Assembly: GCA_958450365.1 (NCBI GenBank)
Contig: CAUEEP010000145.1
Location: 310,001-374,000 of the forward strand
From: Mesorhabditis belari
Lineage: Eukaryota > Nematoda > Chromadorea > Rhabditida > Rhabditidae
DNA length: 64,000 nucleotides
Reading direction: 5' to 3'
Shown one piece after another: positions 33,901-42,972 of the stretch (within the stretch, counting starts at the first letter, position 1; each line of letters opens with the position of its first letter). The notes under the pieces are model-generated. The model was not told the origin of the DNA and ran no database searches. It saw nothing but the letters and a program-made list of their open reading frames with translations. A program made the translations under genes and the position numbers.

Positions 33901-34607
33901 TGAGCTCAAAGTTAAATTGACAACGAAAAAAAGGGCGGGGTGCGTATAAAAGGTCCCATAATCGCCCCGCCCCTTTTGCCATTGCCAATACAACTTTGAG
34001 CTCAAATATCTTGGTATTAAGCTGTCCAATTTAAATAGTTTTTATACCAATGGACAGAGAAAAACTTGGCGCATCCAATGATACAAAGAATAATTAAATT
34101 GGACAGCTCAACACAAAGATATTTGAGCTCAGTTAGATTGCTAATGGTAAAATGGGCGGGGCACGTACCAAATGTCCGATAACTGGTTCTGGTTTAAGAC
34201 TGCAGTAAAGCCAGGTTAGATCAATCAAAGATAGAAATCAAACAAGATCTAGCTTCTAGCCTTGGCCTTGCTGGATCTGCACTGGGCCAAAAAGCACTGC
34301 ACTGGGCCACTAGCTTTTGAAACAATCATAGTATCTTTAGCAGCTGATATTCAGAATAGAAGAGTGAAGGATGTAAGACTTACCAATAGGCTTATAGGCC
34401 AATAGGCCAACAGGCTTAGGAAAAGTTTTGGAGATTTAAATTTGTTTTCAGTTCTCGTTCCCCAGCGGCGATGTGTGCCGAGATGAGCTAATCTCTGTGA
34501 TGCAAAAAGTGGAGAAAGTCTGGAGTGACAAGGAGGAGGAAACACCAAAGCCTTCGAATGGCACTGTCTCTCTCCAACCCCCAAAAGCTCTGAAGAAGAA
34601 AAACTAA
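30967..34607 (+). CDS. Secreted eight-cysteine protein, nematode-type, function unknown
   Basis: Six exons: 30967-31018, 31853-31925, 32557-32696, 33088-33187, 33271-33370, 34452-34607; 206 aa in phase. Residues 1-17 form a signal peptide (MAQRVLLALFCLAVGIY). The mature part has eight cysteines (ALC, YYC, DRC, VTC, VDC, FNC, AVC, DVC), enough for four disulfides, several Asn-X-Thr sites and a basic Lys-rich end. I recognise no family. The body is compact and well conserved in codon structure; introns 1, 2 and 5 are filled with repeats. Partial duplicates of its exons occur at 30693-30734 and 38956-39139, so the locus has been duplicated more than once. Confidence 0.8.
31057..31085. mobile_element. 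MITE family A, left end only
   Basis: TACCGTATTCTCTCTAATAG followed by TAGTGCGG, then unrelated sequence. Confidence 0.7.
31192..31402. mobile_element. MITE family A, copy 4
   Basis: About 210 bp with the conserved interior; the right end is changed to ACTATTAGGCTGACGG. Confidence 0.8.
31571..31758. mobile_element. MITE family A, copy 5 (left end missing)
   Basis: Interior plus the right end ACTATTAGAGAGAATACGGT, in intron 1 of the secreted eight-cysteine gene. Confidence 0.85.
31963..32335. repeat. Simple-sequence array of CTGT/CCGT units
   Basis: About 370 bp of GTCTGTCCGTCTGTC-type sequence following ACTATATATAAAGGGAC, in intron 2 of the secreted gene. A short version occurs at 4575-4622 after TATAAAAGAG. 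The long Cys/Pro/Ser/Val frames it yields are not genes. Confidence 0.95.
32795..32955. repeat. Interspersed repeat shared with 54410-54655
   Basis: Shares TGAAATTCAGGGCTATTTTT and GGGTACTATTACAGTATTTA with the helicase intron at 54410-54655. The two copies differ in internal order and orientation. Confidence 0.65.
33474..33665. mobile_element. Fold-back family E, copy 1
   Basis: Inverted arms (GAGCTCAAATATCTTGGT and complement AAGATATTTGAGCTCAAA) around GACTTGGCGCATCCAATGAT. It lies in intron 5 of the secreted gene. Confidence 0.8.
33960..34165. mobile_element. Fold-back family E, copy 2
   Basis: Nearly identical to 33474-33665 and bordered by GCCCCGCCC on the left and GGGCGGGGC on the right. 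Confidence 0.8.
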
Positions 34608-34721
34608 AAGAAAGAAATGCTTTTTTGAGTGAATAAATCTTTCATATGTGCCAATTATTCTCACTTTTCAATTCATTAGTTACAAAGAACTCGTACATCA
34701 AGCTTTGAGTATTTTGTTAGG

Positions 34722-34985
34722 TTCCAATACGGTTCCAAAACGGTTCCTATTTCGATTAAATACGGGTTCAATACGGTTCCTATTTTGATTAAATACGGTT
34801 CCAATACGGTTCCTATTTTGATTAAATATGGTTCCAATACGGTTCCAATACGGTTCCAAAACGGTTCCTATTTCGATTAAATATGGTTGTCGTCCCAAAG
34901 GCTTCATAGTAGGTTGTCGTCCCAAAGGCTTCATAGTAGGTTGTCGTCTCAAAGGCTTCATAGTAGGTTGTCGTCCCAAAGCTCA
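34722..34985. repeat. Two adjacent minisatellites
   Basis: 34722-34890 repeats GGTTCCAATACGGTTCCTAT and TTTGATTAAATA. 34885-34985 has four ~27-bp units (GGTTGTCGTCCCAAAGGCTT...). Both lie just after the secreted gene. Confidence 0.9.
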
Positions 34986-35452
34986 CCTTTAATCCTTTAC
35001 GCCACTTAATTTATCAGCTTTAGTGCTCAAATATCCCTAAAACTGATTGCTTTTCAAGGTTTGTTTGATGAAAAAACGAATTTCCACGAACGATTTTTCC
35101 ATTTCACTTTATTTTTCTGACCATAATCTTGTCTCTGTTGAAATACTTTTTGAAATTCAATCGCTTTAAATGTAATCAATTGCGCTGTATTCGGGTAAGA
35201 TTTCTGCTGAAGCTTTTAGAAGTCAACTAAAAGTTATAAAATGAAGTCAAGCATGATTGAATAAAGTCTAAATATTGATTTGATCTATAAAGATTTGCTT
35301 TAGATGCACGATGATGACGGACTTCACGAAGCATAATACTCAAAGCTTGATTTAAGAGTTCTAGGCAATATTCAGCTGGGAAAAAGTGTGTGATCTCTCA
35401 CCAAGAAACGCCACCATCATTTTCACAACTCAATCAAACAACTACTTATAGT
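34986..35452. other. Intergenic, nothing recognised
   Basis: AT-rich, no supported frames. Confidence 0.5.
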
Positions 35453-35611
35453 TTTGAAACAATAAATGAAATTTTATCTCAAATCAAATGTCATATTTAA
35501 CTATTGTAAAATTCATTTAGTCTAGATAAAAATTATGGGTTTAATAGCAGTTTCAGAAGTGTAGAAGTCAATTTTACAAGACAAAGAAAGAGCAACTCCT
35601 TTTGGAAAGTA
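35453..35611. repeat. Direct repeat flanking mariner family B, left copy
   Basis: About 157 bp (TATAGTTTTGAAACAATAAA ...) repeated at 36131-36290; the mariner derivative sits exactly between the copies. Confidence 0.85.
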
Positions 35612-36130
35612 TTGGGTTGGTGAATTGAGAACTGCCGGACTTTGAACTAAAATTTATTCAACATAAAACCATGAATCCATTCCAAATAATTTCCATTATT
35701 ATTGGTGACTTCTGCCCATTTTACAGGCAATTTGCGGATTCCTCTTTCGTAGTAGGATTCTGGTTTGTGTGTGAGACAAGTGTGAGACTCAAAAATGGAA
35801 GACTGGTGATGTCCCAGTTCAAGCACTTTCTTCAAAAGAAACCCATTTTGGTGTCAATAGAAAAGTTGTAGAGAATCAAAAATTAGGCTTATAGCCAAAT
35901 TTCCAAAAAGATACACTTAGTAGTTTCGCTTAAAATGCAAGTTTTGTGAAAATTCGTAAAATTGGCATTTCTTGAAAACTAGTTTTTGAATCGTTCTGAA
36001 AACTTGGATATAAGCTTGATTTTTGATTCTCTACAACTTTTCTATTGACACCAAAATGGGTTTCTTTTGAAGAAAGTGCTCAAACTGTCACATATGACAA
36101 TAGCCGGCAGTTTTCAATTCACCAACCCAA
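35612..36130 (-). mobile_element. Non-autonomous mariner family B, copy 3
   Basis: 519 bp between TA dinucleotides, with ends TTGGGTTGGTGAATTG and CAATTCACCAACCCAA (near perfect). The minus-strand transposase tail reads YYERGIRKLPVKWAEVTNNN. Confidence 0.9.
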
Positions 36131-36290
36131 TATAGTTTTGAAACAATAAATGAAATTTTATCTCAAATCAAATGTCATATTCAACTATTGTAAAATTCAT
36201 TTAGTCTAGATAAAAATTATGGGTTTAATAGCATTTCCAGAAGTGTAGAAGTCAATTTTACAAGGGAAAGAAAGAGCAAATCACTTTGGA
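36131..36290. repeat. Direct repeat flanking mariner family B, right copy
   Basis: Second copy of 35453-35611 with a few substitutions. Confidence 0.85.
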
Positions 36291-36713
36291 AAAACAGCTC
36301 ATCAAAAATTAACGGATAATAGAAGTTTCACTTAATAAAAACCTCAGTTTTCGAATCTCAAACACCAAGCGTTCTCAATGTTTCCAAATCCTCAGACTGG
36401 GCATGTTTTGAACTAAAAATTTGCATATTTTCGCTTTGATCACCAAGAGAACTGCTTTTTTTTGATTATCGGCCAAAATCTTCTCAAAAACATGTCTGTT
36501 TTTAAACAAAAACAATGGGATATTCAAATTTTTTGGAACAAAATGATCAACGTTCTATAGAAGGGAAATTTTGGTATAAAAAGACGAAATGGATTCAGGA
36601 AAATAATCTTATTTGAAAGTTCACAAGTTGAGCACCGGTTTAATTTACGGTTTAAGTTTTTCGATCTTTACATGAAAAAATTAAAACCTTATTGATGTTT
36701 AGGTGCATAAGAA
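36291..36713. other. Upstream region of the 36714 gene
   Basis: AT-rich; no element or exon recognised. GTATAAAAAGACG at 36572-36584 resembles a TATA region about 130 bp upstream of the ATG; the transcription start is unknown. Confidence 0.35.
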
Positions 36714-38851
36714 ATGTTCGGTAAAGCAGTGGCTTTGTTTGCGTTTCTTTTGACGTCTCCTTTATGGGCTCAAGTGACCCTTCCAATCACCCCACCCACT
36801 CTTCCAACAGTTGGCCTTCCCGGCTTGTCTGGCACCTGTGATTGCCCTGTCGTTCCAAACCTAAATGCTCTCGTTTGTGTGCTTGATTGGGGTTAGTTTA
36901 CTGACTTCATCTTATTGCACAAGATTCCTATATATGCCGATTATGAATGAAATTTTTTGGCAAATCTTTCTAGTAGAGCAACCCTTTAATGTATGAGGAC
37001 AATATTATATGATCTTGTAGCGAATTGAATTCTGCATCGATTGGTACCAAATTTGTGAGTTTAGGTTGAAAATTGCCGGCGCTACAACGTTTCATTCAAA
37101 ATCGGCGGGACCCCCCGTAGCCGATTATGAATGAGTGGGTCTAGGAGCGTCCAACCATCAAGTATTTAGTATCATTCAACGCAGAATCATTGATAATTAT
37201 GTTAAATTTTTGAAATTAGAAAGATTGGATAAAAAGAACACAAATTATGGGGCTTCAAAGTTTGAACAAACAGTTTTTTTGCTCTAATTTTTTTTCTTTT
37301 CATCAAATCTTGCTAATTTTAAAAATTTAACATAATTGTCAATGATTCTGCGTTGAATGATACTAAATACTTGATGGTTGGACGCTCCTAGACCCACTCA
37401 TTCATAATCGGCTGAAATTCATAATCGGCTACGACATATAATCTTTCCCCCTTCTGACTAAAAAACTTTAGTTTCCCATGCCAAAATTCTCAATCATACA
37501 AAGAGCTTGATAAATGGGATGATTGTAAACGAATACACGCTTCAACACATTACTATCCTTGATGTAAGTGAAGTGAATGCTATGAGAAGATTGAATACTC
37601 AGGGAGCTGTGAACTTGCCAACAGTTTTGATAATCCCGGAAGGACCTTGTGGATTGGAGCTTCAAGTCGGATTGCAATATTTGCTCTCTGGTAACTTGGC
37701 TAAAGTTTGCTTTACAATCCGATTTCAGGACTTCTCACTGGTAACTCTCAATTGTACACAACGTTGTGCCTTCAAGTGCTGAACACAGTTGCAAATGACG
37801 TGATGACTTTGATCACTCCACTTTGGTCATTGGTGAGGATTTATTCTTAAGGACTGAATGATCAGACTTAGCTAAACTTAGCGAAATTTCTATTATATTG
37901 GGTTGGTGAATTGAAAACTGCGGGCTATTGTCATCTGTCACAGTTTGAGCACTTTCTTCAAAAGAAACCCATTTTGCTGTCAATGGAAAAGTTGTAGAGA
38001 ATCACAAATTAGGCTTATAGCCAAATTTTCAGAACGATTCAAAAACTGGTTTTCAAGAAATGCCAAATTTACGAATTTTCACAAAACTTGCATTTTAAGC
38101 GAAACTACTAAGTGTATCTCTTTGGAAATTTGGCTATGAGCCTAATTTTTGATTCTCTACAACTTTTCTATTCACACCAAAATGGATTTCTTTTGAAGAA
38201 AGTGCTCAAACTGGGACATCTCCAGTCCTCCATTTTTGAGTCTCACACTTGTCTCACACACAAACCAAAATCTTACTACGAAAGAGGAACCCACGAATTG
38301 CCTGTAAAATGGGCAGAAGTCATCAATAATAATGGAAATTATTTCGAATGAATTGATGGCTTTATGTTGAATAAATTTTAGTTCAAAGTCTCGCAGTTTT
38401 CAATTCACCAACCCAATAGTTAAAAATTGTTGAAAACAACGATTAGCTTAACTTGACTCAAGAAAATGATACTTAAAATCAAAAATTGAAAATTGATTCT
38501 CAATTTCGACCGTTTCCTTGTTACTTCTAATTCTAGGTTCCACCCGGTCTCGCCAATGAGATCAACATCATCGCCCTCTTACAAGATGTGGTTTGCTTGT
38601 TGCTCGGCGACGTGTTGCCCATTCTTGAGGGTCTTATCACGTAAGTAAAGCTTGAGTGTCATTCTAATCCTTTAGAACTGTGGCTAGATAGCTTTTAAAC
38701 TAGCTAGGTGCACAGTTGTAAAGTACTTGCGGAAATCAAACTGTGTTTGACCTCTAGTCTAGCCTGAAATTTTAGTATCCCACCCGAGATTGGAGGCCTT
38801 TTCCCAACTGTTCCTCTTCCAACGATTCCCGTCCCGCTTCCGGGTCGTTAA
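36714..38851 (+). CDS. Secreted protein with Pro/Leu-rich ends, function unknown
   Basis: Five exons: 36714-36891, 37472-37690, 37729-37832, 38537-38640, 38776-38851; 226 aa in phase. A signal peptide (MFGKAVALFAFLLTSPLWAQ, 1-20) leads into a Pro/Thr/Leu segment and a TCDCP motif. The centre is amphipathic and helical-looking (SLINGMIVNEYTLQHITILD; ANEINIIALLQDVVCLLLGD), and the C-terminus is Pro-rich (PTVPLPTIPVPLPGR). About six cysteines. The hydrophobic periodicity could suit a secreted lipid-binding protein, but that is speculation; I recognise no family. Intron 1 contains a Ginger-family MITE and intron 3 a mariner family B element, both leaving the exons intact. Confidence 0.78.
36935..37436. 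mobile_element. Non-autonomous relative of the Ginger-like element
   Basis: 502 bp flanked by TATA on both sides. The right end is GGCTACGACA; the left end TGCCGATTATGAATG lacks about six bases of the family terminus. The interior has long inverted arms (ATCATTCAACGCAGAATCAT and complement). No integrase. Confidence 0.75.
37898..38416 (+). mobile_element. Non-autonomous mariner family B, copy 4
   Basis: 519 bp, TA-flanked, same ends as copy 3. The plus-strand tail reads YYERGTHELPVKWAEVINNN. Confidence 0.9.
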
Positions 38852-38955
38852 AACGATGTTATGATTCAAATCTTTGTTTTATTTATGATTTTCTGTAATA
38901 TGAATGTCTGTATAAATATTATGCATATCAAGATTATCTGTAAAGGACTCCGGGC

Positions 38956-39139
38956 AGTCCTCCGCAAACAACTCCACCATCGCAAACAACCGGCAATCGA
39001 AGTAGGCGGCCACTTCACTGAATTTTGAAAGCATTTGTTATCATTGCTCAATTCTTTAGTTCATTTAATATTTAAAATCACTTAAAGTTTGAAAACTGAC
39101 CGACAATCGACAATCATGTCGAGCCAGTTTGGCTGGGAA
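38956..39139 (-). pseudogene. Exon 4-intron-exon 5 fragment of the eight-cysteine secreted gene
   Basis: The reverse strand matches 33150-33330, including the intervening intron with both splice sites (TGTCG|GTCAGTTTT and TTCAG|TGAAGTGG). Because the intron is kept, this is a DNA-level copy, not a processed pseudogene. It breaks off on both sides. Confidence 0.85.
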
Positions 39140-39477
39140 CAGTACTCCGGGCAGTCACTCCAGCAATACAGGCAGTCACTCCAGCAAAAACCATGACAGA
39201 CTTTAAATGAGATGAACGAGCAACAATTCTACAGCTGTGATTTGCAGCTTGAGATGTTTGTGCACGATGGTTTTGTGGGTTAGGACCTGCTCAATCGTGA
39301 ATAATTTCATCGTTCAAGAGTGATGAAATGTTTTCCACAAACGGTCCTTGCTAAGAGCACTTTGCACCGGTTGACTCTCTTTTTCTTTTGCTCGAAAAGA
39401 AGATGTTTCTTCTGCAGTAAATGAATTTGATAAGTAAATGAAAAAAATTTATCTTTTTCAATCGAAGCAAAAATGTT

Positions 39478-39559
39478 CGCAGCGGGCAGGATTCGAACCT
39501 ACCCGGGCAGAGCCCAATTGATTTCTAGTCAATCTCCTTAACCACTCGGACACCGCTGC
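39478..39559 (-). tRNA. tRNA-Ser(AGA), copy 1
   Basis: 82 nt with a paired acceptor stem (GCAGCGG/CCGCTGC), D arm, anticodon stem ATTGA/TCAAT with loop CTAGAAA (anticodon AGA), long variable arm and T arm GTAGG-TTCGAAT-CCTGC. A and B boxes are intact. The flanks are shared with the copies at 46840 and 52047. Confidence 0.93.
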
Positions 39560-39954
39560 TGTTGTTCCGGTCCGAAAAGAACCTCCATAAAAAGCTTTAG
39601 GATTGGCAGGTGTCACTTGTCAAATTTTCATTCTTTTTTAGTGAGTCTTAATCAATTTTCATCAATCCTAGCCACAATCAACAATAAAGATAAACAGCTC
39701 TCTTTTTCATTAAAGATAAACAGCTAACAATTTCCTCTACAAAAATCATTTTGTAGAGGAAATTGTTATCTTTCAGTATATGAAAATGTCAGGATAAATC
39801 TTTAGATTGAGTCGGTCAGAAACTTGAGTTTTCTTGGGCGAATGCATCGAGTCTCCAAGCGAAAAACGGCTTTCTGCTGAGATTTTCTTTAGAAACAAGT
39901 AACGTCACTCCGTGATTGCTTGTACTCAAAATTAAGGAAAAATAAGCATGTCAT

Positions 39955-40577
39955 ATAAATGAGCAATACACTCTATAATCTCTATTTTTGGCCAAATATA
40001 TTTGACAGAGAAGCTGTATTTCAAAAAATAAGTTTTTCGTGTCATCTTCTTGGCACTGAATTTTTGCTAGAATAGGTGATTCTGAAAAGTTAAAGCATTA
40101 GATAAAATTTGTCTTAATCACAAATTTTCCCTATCTTAAGTACTTCATTTTAGGTTTTAAATGCGACCCATTGTTTATTCATTAACCAATTAAAAGATTG
40201 TTAAAAGGCTGGTCACTCAAAAACTGACCAAGTCACTTTAGCTGAAGAAATCTCTTATTTTTTTACTTGAAGCCCATTCTGATTCTTTTTGTCAAAAACT
40301 TTTTGAAATATAGTCAAGTTTATGAAAGAATCTGGGAAGAATTCATGGCTTGCTTTTTGAGAAATCACTGCGCAAAGTTTTTCTACGAACTTTCTTTCCA
40401 ACGTAATAGAATCTTGCATATAAAATTGCCAGGTAACAATTCAGTGATGTTTTTGCTTTCATATAATGAACTACTGTTAGTTTAGAAGCAAAACCAAAAT
40501 TAAAACCAGATAAAGCTCTTCTTTGCGTTGATTAAATACTTTGCTCACCTCTCCACGAACAGTCACAAGTTGGTTTT
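39955..40577. repeat. Displaced copy of a helicase intron segment plus part of an exon
   Basis: 39962-40240 matches 60903-61180 and 40340-40577 matches 61620-61835, in the same orientation and order but with the middle shortened. The right end includes CTCACCTCTCCACGAAC, the donor and end of helicase exon 61811-61885. Confidence 0.85.
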
Positions 40578-40926
40578 TGAGAAATCACTGTGCAAAGTTT
40601 TTCTACGAACTTTCTTTTCAACCTAATATAACGGAAATGATCGGGGTTTATTTTTCCGGATGTATAACGCAAAAAAACCGAAATGTTACATTGTGTTGAC
40701 TACAATTTCCATATTGATCATTTATTACACTTTTATAAGTATTTAAGTTCATCACCACAATTGTTGGACGAATACCACTGGAATACGACCGTAGAATGAA
40801 CCACGTACAACCATGAAAAGTACGACAAGAAGATATGAAATAATACAATCACCACAACAAATTGAGTACAACGCTTTTTGACAACCACGATTAAACGTTG
40901 AAATCAGCAGAATATTAAGAAAGTGA
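40578..40926. other. Intergenic, nothing firm
   Basis: A short echo of 40350-40400 (TTTTTGAGAAATCACTG) at 40571-40620; otherwise no feature seen. Confidence 0.4.
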
Positions 40927-42720
40927 TTAAGCAGTGAGACATGAAATTGTGGTGATCACTTCGGTGACTCCGTTTCTCATGTATGTCCACTCGGAGTCAT
41001 CGTTGCAGTTCAAGTCGATTGAAACGTTTCCCATTCCGGAGACTGTGCCCGATGTGTCGTCGTTGAACTTAATTTATAACTGATTAGAATTAAAATGATT
41101 GCGTAAGATTGAAAAGATTCCAAATTCAATGTGGTCGAAATTTTGGAATCGAAATCAATTGTCTGAATTGGTTTATTGAATTGATAAGGCTGTCCAGAAG
41201 GCCTTTTCGTTCCTTTTCACCAGCAGAACAGCCCCATAACAGCGAGCTGCTTTAGAAATCATAAAAATGATTCCCAGAAACGAAATCCCCGTATTGGAAA
41301 ACCCCATCATGCAAATTTCAAGTAGTGCACGCACGGACGGACAGAGATTTTTTTTAAATAGTTGAGGTACTTTCGTTGAAAATTAAGAAATTCATCAATT
41401 AACCTATAGTTTCCTTTAAATAAAAAGTGTTTATTGTTCAATTTTTCATCTTTTTAAGTCCATTTTGGTTTACTTTCAAGTAAATTCGAAAGTAAAAAGA
41501 CGGGTTTTTCGTAAAAATCTATAAAAACCTCTACGAAGAAATTGGCTGAATCAATTTCTCTGAAAATTCAGCTAGATACTTTTAACTTTTTATGCTCTAT
41601 CTTTTATTTACTAACACCAAGATAGGTTTCTTTAGCTAAAGTCTCTAAACCGCATTATCCCGCAGCATTAACTACTGTTCGGAACTTCTTCCGATAAAGT
41701 TTATTTCTCTTTGAGATCAATGTTCCCTCTGAATCATCCTTTTCCTCCAAAATCTTTCCACAATTTCCTCAGCCATAAGCTGGCCAAAACATAGACATTT
41801 CTAAACATCTCCCCCTCAACTTTTCTGTATGTAAACCCTTCTGTGCTTTAATAAATATTCTGCCTGAACCAAGGGATAGAGACACATCTTATTCCTGCAA
41901 CTCCTTGTTCTCAAAGTATCCTGACTCATTTCTTTACTTCAGTCCTGATTTTGTGAATGTCTTTAACTGTGAATGTCTGTGAATGTCTTTAATGTGTCCT
42001 GATTTTGTGAATTTTTTAAAAGCTCTTATTGTTGTAGACTCACTGAAACGACGGTTTGAATTCCGGTCGACGACATGCACGTCATCATTCGAACAAGACA
42101 ACCATCAATTCCCTGACTAAAATTTTCTGTTGTAAGAGTGATTGAGGACTATTAGTTTTTGAGTCGAGCTTTGTAACAGATTAAACTTGAATAAAAAGCT
42201 CACGTGATTTCATCCAACGAGAACCAGGTTGTCATGACGTTTTGGTCGACAGTTGGAATAGTGATCGAATCGGCGGTACAGAGACCACAAGCACCAACTG
42301 AATATAATGTTAAAAGGCTAGCTAGATCTTTTTACCTGATTGAGTTTGATTTCCAGGTTGTGGTTGGTCAGTGACTGGGCCATCAGTCACGGGACGACCA
42401 GTGACTGGACGGCGGGTGACTGGCCGACGAGTTGGTCTTGTTCTCTCTTCAGAGCTTGAGCTGCCGTGAGAGTGTTCGTGTGAGTGGCCATGGGATCCAG
42501 ATCCATGTGAGCCATGGGATCCAGGCCCATGTGGGCCATGGGGTCCAGGTCCATGTGGGCCACGAGGTCCAAGTGGTCCGTGTGGGCCAGATGGTCGACC
42601 GGTACCAAATGGAAGCCCACCATGTGGTGGTTTCATTTCTCCACCAAATGGAAACCCAAGTCCATCGAAAGCAGCAACTGCTGAGAAGCAGACAACGAGA
42701 AGAGAGAGGTGACCAAGCAT
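40927..42720 (-). CDS. Secreted Gly/Pro/His-rich protein with a C6 domain
   Basis: Four exons: 42720-42336, 42297-42204, 42116-42044, 41067-40927; 230 aa in phase. A signal peptide (MLGHLSLLVVCFSAVAA) is followed by a low-complexity extracellular region of GPHGP/GSHGS units, then SHGHSHEHSHG and RRPVTxxPVT repeats. From about 130 on comes a cysteine-patterned domain: GACGLC, GCLVRMMTC, DLNCND...EW, ISC near the end. Six cysteines with this spacing fit the nematode C6 domain (function unknown). The His cluster could bind metal, and the Gly/Pro repeats suggest a matrix or cuticle setting; both are inference. Other open frames over the repeat are shadows. Intron 3 is 976 bp without recognisable inserts. 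Confidence 0.82.
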
Positions 42721-42875
42721 CCTAGTTCGAGAATGGATCTGGAAATATTAGTGAAACCAAGTAAGATATCTTGGGTGATAAAGAAGGTACAGCAAAGTAC
42801 AGACACAAGTTCTTATACATAGTACAACGTTCTAGAAAGGCTGAATCTTATACGGTAGTTTTGAACAAGTACAAG

Positions 42876-42972
42876 TACTCCTTTACCAAGTACAACACGT
42901 ACAAGTACAACAAGTACAACACGTACAAGTACAACAAGTACAACACGTACAAGTACAACAAGTACAAGTACT
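42876..42972. repeat. Minisatellite of GTACAA/CACGTACAA units
   Basis: Tandem CACGTACAAGTACAACAAGT-type units just upstream of the C6 gene. Confidence 0.9.

Noticed and set aside
42387..42725. Overlapping His/Gly/Met/Val-rich frames on both strands
   Set aside because: They are shadows of the first exon of the C6-domain gene, whose frame continues in phase through three more exons.
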